Source: Acholeplasmataceae bacterium UBA5769
GTDB lineage: Bacteria; Bacillota_I; Bacilli_A; Acholeplasmatales; Acholeplasmataceae
Assembly: GCA_002418725.1 (NCBI GenBank)
Contig: DIER01000027.1
Coordinates: forward strand, 486-10,585
DNA: 10,100 nt
Reading direction: 5' to 3'
In this document: one piece after another, positions 6,503 through 10,100 of the stretch
Layout of the letters: the number at the start of each line of letters is the position of its first letter
Numbering within the stretch: position 1 is the stretch's first letter
Program-made: the position numbers and the translations under genes
Notes under the pieces: generated by a model
The model's input: only the letters and a program-made list of their open reading frames with translations
Database searches by the model: none
What the model was told of the DNA's origin: nothing

Positions 6503-6528
6503 AAAAAAGCGTTTCCGTAGAAACACTT
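6503..6528 (-). terminator. Intrinsic terminator between secG and rsmE with UACG loop
   Basis: Minus-strand stem AAGTGTTTC / GAAACGCTT (9 pairs, one G-U) closes on the exceptionally stable C(UACG)G tetraloop, followed by a six-T run. It begins 20 bases after the secG stop, and its T-run ends about 16 bases before the rsmE ATG. It could end secG transcription or act as an attenuator for rsmE. Confidence 0.85.
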
Positions 6529-6548
6529 GGTTTTCATGTGATTGTGTT

Positions 6549-6773
6549 TTAATGTAATCTGTTTGTGATAATGACAAGAACAATCAACAAAACAGAAAGC
6601 ACTGCGGATGATCTGACCAAGAATAATTCAAGTCCACGTGATTTACGGTTTTTGAATAATTCAGATTTTTCACCACTAAATGCATCTTTAATGTCATCTT
6701 GAGATTGTTGTAATAATACAGTACCAATCAACAGAATGGTAACGATAATAATTAGAATATCTGCCCAGTTCAT
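6549..6773 (-). CDS. secG: Protein-export membrane protein SecG
   Basis: Small accessory subunit of the SecYEG translocon in the cytoplasmic membrane. At 74 residues it has the family layout. TM1 spans about residues 5-22, followed by the LLQQSQDDIKDAFSG motif (20-34; the usual form is LQ.g.g..l..afgG). A charged cytoplasmic loop with KNRKSRG follows, then TM2 at about 54-70. The ATG is preceded by AGGAGGG at good spacing. A consensus promoter lies directly upstream and a terminator downstream, so it forms its own transcription unit. In Bacillus secG is followed by rnr and smpB. Here it is followed by rsmE. Confidence 0.93.
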   Translation of the reverse strand: MNWADILIIIVTILLIGTVLLQQSQDDIKDAFSGEKSELFKNRKSRGLELFLVRSSAVLSVLLIVLVIITNRLH

Positions 6774-6797
6774 AATACCCTCCTAAAAGCTCAACTA

Positions 6798-6826
6798 ATG
6801 ATAACAAAAAATTCTGTTTTTGTCAA
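6798..6826 (-). promoter_or_regulatory. Sigma-A promoter of secG
   Basis: On the minus strand, perfect TTGACA (6826-6821), a 17-base spacer, and TATCAT (6803-6798), 5 of 6 matches. Predicted transcription start is near 6791, with a leader of about 18 bases carrying AGGAGGG. It lies just downstream of the terminator that closes the siderophore operon. Confidence 0.85.
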
Positions 6827-6849
6827 TTCATGGGATAATTATGTGTTAG

Positions 6850-6869
6850 AAAAAAGCCCCTAAGGGGCT
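6850..6869 (-). terminator. Rho-independent terminator of the siderophore ABC operon
   Basis: Minus-strand stem AGCCCC, loop TTA, stem GGGGCT (6869-6855), then a run of six T (6855-6850), starting 6 bases after the stop codon of the binding-protein gene. It is compact and G-C rich. Confidence 0.9.
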
Positions 6870-6875
6870 AATCTC

Positions 6876-7898
6876 TTAAAGTCTATTCATGACGACCATT
6901 AAATCATCAATCATTTGCTCTGTTGATTGGAAGCCACCAACACTGATATACCATGCAATGGGATCTAATGTAAAAATCATGTTGTTCTTTCCAGCATCAG
7001 TTGAAGCAATCAATGCGTTTGCTTTCACTTGATTAATCGTTGATGACCCGCCTGTAGCAACACCTCTGTCTAGTAAGAATAAAATCTCTGGGTTCACCGA
7101 TGCGACATATTCATATCCGATCACATTACCATGAGATCCACCTTCTTCTGCTGCAGGATCGGCAGGGATAAAGCCAAATTCATCATATAAACTTGCAAAT
7201 CTACCGTTAGGTCCATAAAAGGATAAGGCTTCTCCGTTCACCATGATAAACAACGCTTCGTGGTTTTTAGCTATATTTTTGATTGCCCCCATAGACACCT
7301 CAATGGCGTCCATTTTAGCATGAATGTCTTCTGCAACCGTAGGGAAAATTTTAGCTAAATTGGTTGCATTACGGTTCATACTTTCCACATATTCTCCGTT
7401 CACTGCAGTCACATCTAAAATATCTGCATAAGGATATAAGCTTGATAACTGATCATATGCGCCTGCAGAACGTCCTCCGATGATGATGAGATCCGGCATA
7501 AAGAGTTCAAGGGCATCCCAATCGGGTATAAAGAGTGTCCCCACATTGAGCACACTGTTTGTCTGATATTGGTTTAAATAGGCGGGTACATTCGATTTAG
7601 GAATACCTAAACTTAAAATCGATGTATTTTCTAGACCAACACTATCAAGCATATCCAGTGCATCATATGCAAATATCGCAACCGTTGCTGGATTTGTTTT
7701 AAATGTTTTGGTAACTTCAGTTCGTGTGCCGCCAGTCCAACTGGTTTGTGCTTCGTTTTGAAGCGCACCAGAAGTTACACTAAAGGTTAAACTCACATCT
7801 TCACGATCCATAGGGTTCGTGTTATCTTCTCGGCTTTGACAAGCGACTAATCCGCTGACTAAACCTATGCATGTTAATAAAAATAATACTTTTTTCAT
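6876..7898 (-). CDS. yclQ: Siderophore-binding lipoprotein of ABC importer (FatB/CeuE/YclQ type)
   Basis: Extracytoplasmic receptor that captures a ferric siderophore (petrobactin/catecholate class in characterised relatives) and hands it to the permease. The 340-residue product starts with a lipoprotein signal: MKK, a hydrophobic stretch (4-19) and the lipobox LVAC with C20 as the lipidated residue. A polar linker of about 45 residues precedes the class III binding fold. Features shared with YclQ/FatB are the TNPATVAIFAYDALDMLDSVGL segment, SNVPAYLNQY, NVGTLFIPDWDALELFMPDLIIIGGRSA, a central long helix, and the C-lobe stretch PEILFLLDRGVATGG. The start is supported by AAAGGAGAG. The ATG immediately follows the TAG of the ATPase gene with no gap. 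Ligand identity is inference, because family membership does not fix the siderophore. Confidence 0.88.
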   Translation of the reverse strand: MKKVLFLLTCIGLVSGLVACQSREDNTNPMDREDVSLTFSVTSGALQNEAQTSWTGGTRTEVTKTFKTNPATVAIFAYDALDMLDSVGLENTSILSLGIPKSNVPAYLNQYQTNSVLNVGTLFIPDWDALELFMPDLIIIGGRSAGAYDQLSSLYPYADILDVTAVNGEYVESMNRNATNLAKIFPTVAEDIHAKMDAIEVSMGAIKNIAKNHEALFIMVNGEALSFYGPNGRFASLYDEFGFIPADPAAEEGGSHGNVIGYEYVASVNPEILFLLDRGVATGGSSTINQVKANALIASTDAGKNNMIFTLDPIAWYISVGGFQSTEQMIDDLMVVMNRL

Positions 7899-8702
7899 CT
7901 ACACATTCTCTCCTTTTACTTGTTCTTCAAATGCAATGCCTTGATGATTATAATAAATACAAACCTTTCTTCCGTTGACCCCTGCAATACAGAAGTCATG
8001 ATCAAAAATATGATCTAAAATCTTTTTGTCCATCATGTAATCAATCGTTCCTTCTTCAACGATTTTCCCATCTTTCATCGCGATGATATAATCAGAAAAC
8101 GCTGCAGCGAAATTAATGTCATGCATCACGACGACAATGGTTTTTCCTAATTCTTTGACCATTTTTTGTAAAATAGTCATCATTTCAACAGCATAACGCA
8201 TGTCTAGGTTATTTAACGGTTCATCTAAGAAAATATACTTGGTGTCCTGTGCCAAAATCATAGCAATATAAGCTCTTTGCCTTTGACCGCCCGAAAGTTC
8301 GTCTAAATAACGATGTTCAATATTTTTAATGTTCATATAAACAAGGGCTTCTTCAATCTTTTCAATATCTTCAGCCTTTAACCTGCCTTGACTGTGCGGG
8401 AATCTCCCGAAAGACACCAAATCCCTGATGGTAATTCGAATGTGCAGTTGATTGGTCTGTTTTAATATAGCAATCTTTTTTGCAATATCTTTCGTCTTCA
8501 TCTCACTTAATGGGACACCGTCTAACAAAATGTCACCCTTCGTCGGTGTTAAAAGCCTTGAAAGCACACCTAAAAGTGTGGATTTCCCAGCACCATTAGC
8601 ACCAATTAAAGCTGTGATTTGATTATCTCTAATGGTGAGGTTGATTTGATCCAACACTTTAAAATCACCATACGCTTGTGAAATATCTTTAATTTCAATC
8701 AT
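7899..8702 (-). CDS. yclP: Iron-siderophore ABC transporter ATP-binding protein
   Basis: Nucleotide-binding subunit on the inner face of the membrane that powers siderophore import (FecE/YclP family). In 267 residues the full ABC set is present: Walker A GANGAGKST (34-42), Q-loop Q82, signature LSGGQ (136-140), Walker B IFLDEP (157-162) and H-loop H194. Its ATG overlaps the TGA of the upstream permease (ATGA), and AAAGGAG stands 8 bases ahead. It ends in TAG directly against the ATG of the binding-protein gene. The C-terminal part after about 230 (FCIAGVNGRKVCIYYNH) matches the small extension seen in YclP-like ATPases. Substrate is inferred from neighbours. Confidence 0.93.
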   Translation of the reverse strand: MIEIKDISQAYGDFKVLDQINLTIRDNQITALIGANGAGKSTLLGVLSRLLTPTKGDILLDGVPLSEMKTKDIAKKIAILKQTNQLHIRITIRDLVSFGRFPHSQGRLKAEDIEKIEEALVYMNIKNIEHRYLDELSGGQRQRAYIAMILAQDTKYIFLDEPLNNLDMRYAVEMMTILQKMVKELGKTIVVVMHDINFAAAFSDYIIAMKDGKIVEEGTIDYMMDKKILDHIFDHDFCIAGVNGRKVCIYYNHQGIAFEEQVKGENV

Positions 8703-9700
8703 GCTTTATTCTCCTTTAATACTAAATAAATCATATAGGCTCCACCCACCATGTTGATGAGCACCGTCACTGTTGTTAAGTACCCGGTTTCTGCAATCAG
8801 ACCTTGACCAAAAACAATGAAAATGATACTGATCAGTGAGGATGCGATAAACAGTGGAAAATGTTTATAGTCCTTTAACATTTCTCTTGCTGCATTAACT
8901 GCAATTAACCCCAAGAAAGAAATGGGTCCGATCATTGCCGTTGATATACTCATCGCGAGTGCGATATAAATCAAGGCACCATGCATCTTCTTCGCATAGG
9001 AAACACCTAAACCGGTTGCTTGTGACTCACCTAAAGTCATCACATCATAACTTCTAAATTCTCTGATAAGCATGTACACGATGAAAAGCATGAGTGGTAC
9101 GGCAATCATGATAATGCTTGTATTCATGTTTGCAATCGATACTTCGGTTCTGATTGTTAAACTTTGAAATTCCTCAGGATCCATCACGGTTTGTAAAAAC
9201 GAGGCGAGCGAACGAGAGAGCGTGGATAATACCATCCCCACGAGAAGTAAGAAAATGATGTTATTTTTATTCTTCTTTAAAATCAAGGTATACATCAATA
9301 TGGAAATCAAGACCATTAGGGTAGATGCCACTGCAAAATTGACATAAGCATTTAGATAAACAATGGATGATGCCGTAAAGAAAAAGACAATGGCGGTTTG
9401 AACCGTAACGAAGATGGCATCAAACCCGATTAAACTTGGCGTTAAAATGCGATTTTGTGTAAGTGTTTGAAAAACAAGAGAGGTGGAGCTGATCAAAATC
9501 GCTGAGACAACCATCGCCAAGACTTGAATCCCTTTTCGCTGGATAATATTGAATATCGCTTGACGCATCCGTGCTGCCTTTTCAGGATCTGCTGGAAATA
9601 AATCAAAAGGTGTCGTGATCATCCAAAAGAAGAGATAAAACAACACAGATAGTAATGCAATCACACCTAAAGTGATTAAGATACGGTTTCTACGCTTCAT
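8699..9700 (-). CDS. yclO: Siderophore ABC transporter permease, second subunit (FecCD family)
   Basis: Integral membrane subunit forming the import channel with the preceding permease. The 333-residue product is strongly hydrophobic, with about nine to ten membrane segments, the first at about residues 7-28. The stretch SLVFQTLTQNRILTPSLIGFDAIFV (74-98) is the YclO/FatC version of the FecCD channel signature. Further on, LGESQATGLGVSY and IGPISFLGLIAVNAAREML give the coupling-helix region that contacts the ATPase. The start ATG overlaps the end of the upstream permease by 11 bases and has AGGAGG 7 bases ahead. It ends in TGA shared with the ATPase start. No odd features were seen. Confidence 0.92.
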   Translation of the reverse strand: MKRRNRILITLGVIALLSVLFYLFFWMITTPFDLFPADPEKAARMRQAIFNIIQRKGIQVLAMVVSAILISSTSLVFQTLTQNRILTPSLIGFDAIFVTVQTAIVFFFTASSIVYLNAYVNFAVASTLMVLISILMYTLILKKNKNNIIFLLLVGMVLSTLSRSLASFLQTVMDPEEFQSLTIRTEVSIANMNTSIIMIAVPLMLFIVYMLIREFRSYDVMTLGESQATGLGVSYAKKMHGALIYIALAMSISTAMIGPISFLGLIAVNAAREMLKDYKHFPLFIASSLISIIFIVFGQGLIAETGYLTTVTVLINMVGGAYMIYLVLKENKA

Positions 9701-10100
9701 GTCTCATCCTCCTAAAAATAATGATTAAGAAGATGATGGCACCAGTGACACCCATCGTAAAACTGATGGATATCTCATATGGAAAGACGACGACACGACT
9801 TAAAATATCGTTTAGTAGAACGAAGGATGATCCAAAAAGTCCGATATCGACCACTGTTTTTTTAACATGATCTCCATAATAGTAAGTGATCAGATTGCGT
9901 ACAATTAAACCCACAAAAGGAAGTGTTCCTACCATCACGAATGTGACTGATGAAATCACTGCGATAATGATCAAACCCACACTGATAACCACACCGTAAC
10001 GAACACCTAAATTTTTGGAAAAATCTTCACCCATACCCACAATACTAAACTTTGTTGCGTATAAAATAGCCAGAATAATAGCTGGAACTACCAGATAGAG
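9690..10100 (-). CDS. yclN: Siderophore ABC transporter permease, first subunit (5' part outside window)
   Basis: C-terminal 136 residues of a FecCD-type permease. The frame is open to the window edge, so the beginning lies beyond 10100. A GTG at 10038-10040 is in frame but is internal, since the open frame upstream reads as a membrane helix leading into the family motif GMGEDFSKNLGVRY. Downstream, VGTLPFVGLIVRNLI and GDHVKKTV form the coupling region, and two further hydrophobic segments complete the fold. It corresponds in position and sequence type to YclN/FatD/CeuB. It ends in TAG within the start of the next permease. The operon promoter and any Fur box must be upstream of the window. 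Confidence 0.9.
   Translation of the reverse strand, partial: LYLVVPAIILAILYATKFSIVGMGEDFSKNLGVRYGVVISVGLIIIAVISSVTFVMVGTLPFVGLIVRNLITYYYGDHVKKTVVDIGLFGSSFVLLNDILSRVVVFPYEISISFTMGVTGAIIFLIIIFRRMRHEA

Noticed and set aside
7930..7960. Perfect TATAAT-like sequence near the end of the ATPase gene as an internal promoter for the binding protein
   Set aside because: No -35 box or TG extension at proper spacing. It lies in coding DNA where AT-rich hexamers occur by chance.

Overview
The window is a compact, AT-rich bacterial chromosome segment in which every gene lies on the minus strand, so it reads from position 10100 down to 1. Gene content and order (phoH-ybeY-cdd-era-recO-glyS-dnaG) are the classic low-GC Gram-positive arrangement. 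A single-chain GlyRS, no dgkA between ybeY and cdd, short RecO and YbeY proteins and very tight packing suggest a Mollicutes-type relative such as Acholeplasma or Izemoplasma. That placement is inference. Three genes end at TGA and the protein frames read Trp as TGG, so TGA is a stop here, unlike in Mycoplasma or Spiroplasma.

Layout in transcription order. (1) 10100-6876: the end of an operon for a siderophore-type ABC importer. It holds two FecCD permeases (the first runs off the window), an ATPase and a lipid-anchored binding protein, in the same order as yclNOPQ of Bacillus and ceuBCDE of Campylobacter. It closes with an intrinsic terminator at 6850-6869. (2) secG, with its own consensus promoter and a terminator that stands only about 16 bases before rsmE. 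(3) rsmE, apparently reached by readthrough. (4) rpsU, with a perfect consensus promoter whose -35 box contains the rsmE stop codon, and its own terminator. (5) An extended -10 promoter driving the seven-gene housekeeping operon phoH to dnaG, with a possible internal promoter before glyS.

The housekeeping operon combines ribosome maturation (ybeY, era), pyrimidine salvage (cdd), recombination repair (recO), glycine tRNA charging (glyS) and replication priming (dnaG). Many joins are overlapping or zero-gap, which suggests translational coupling. The siderophore operon is equally tight.

I see no mobile element, CRISPR array, tRNA, rRNA or riboswitch, and no gene-free stretch over 300 bases. 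I did not find a wholly new system. The points most worth a second look are regulatory (the secG/rsmE terminator, the overlapping rpsU promoter, the internal promoter before glyS) and two proteins that depart from family motifs (RecO without its zinc cysteines, RsmE with altered SPOUT motifs).
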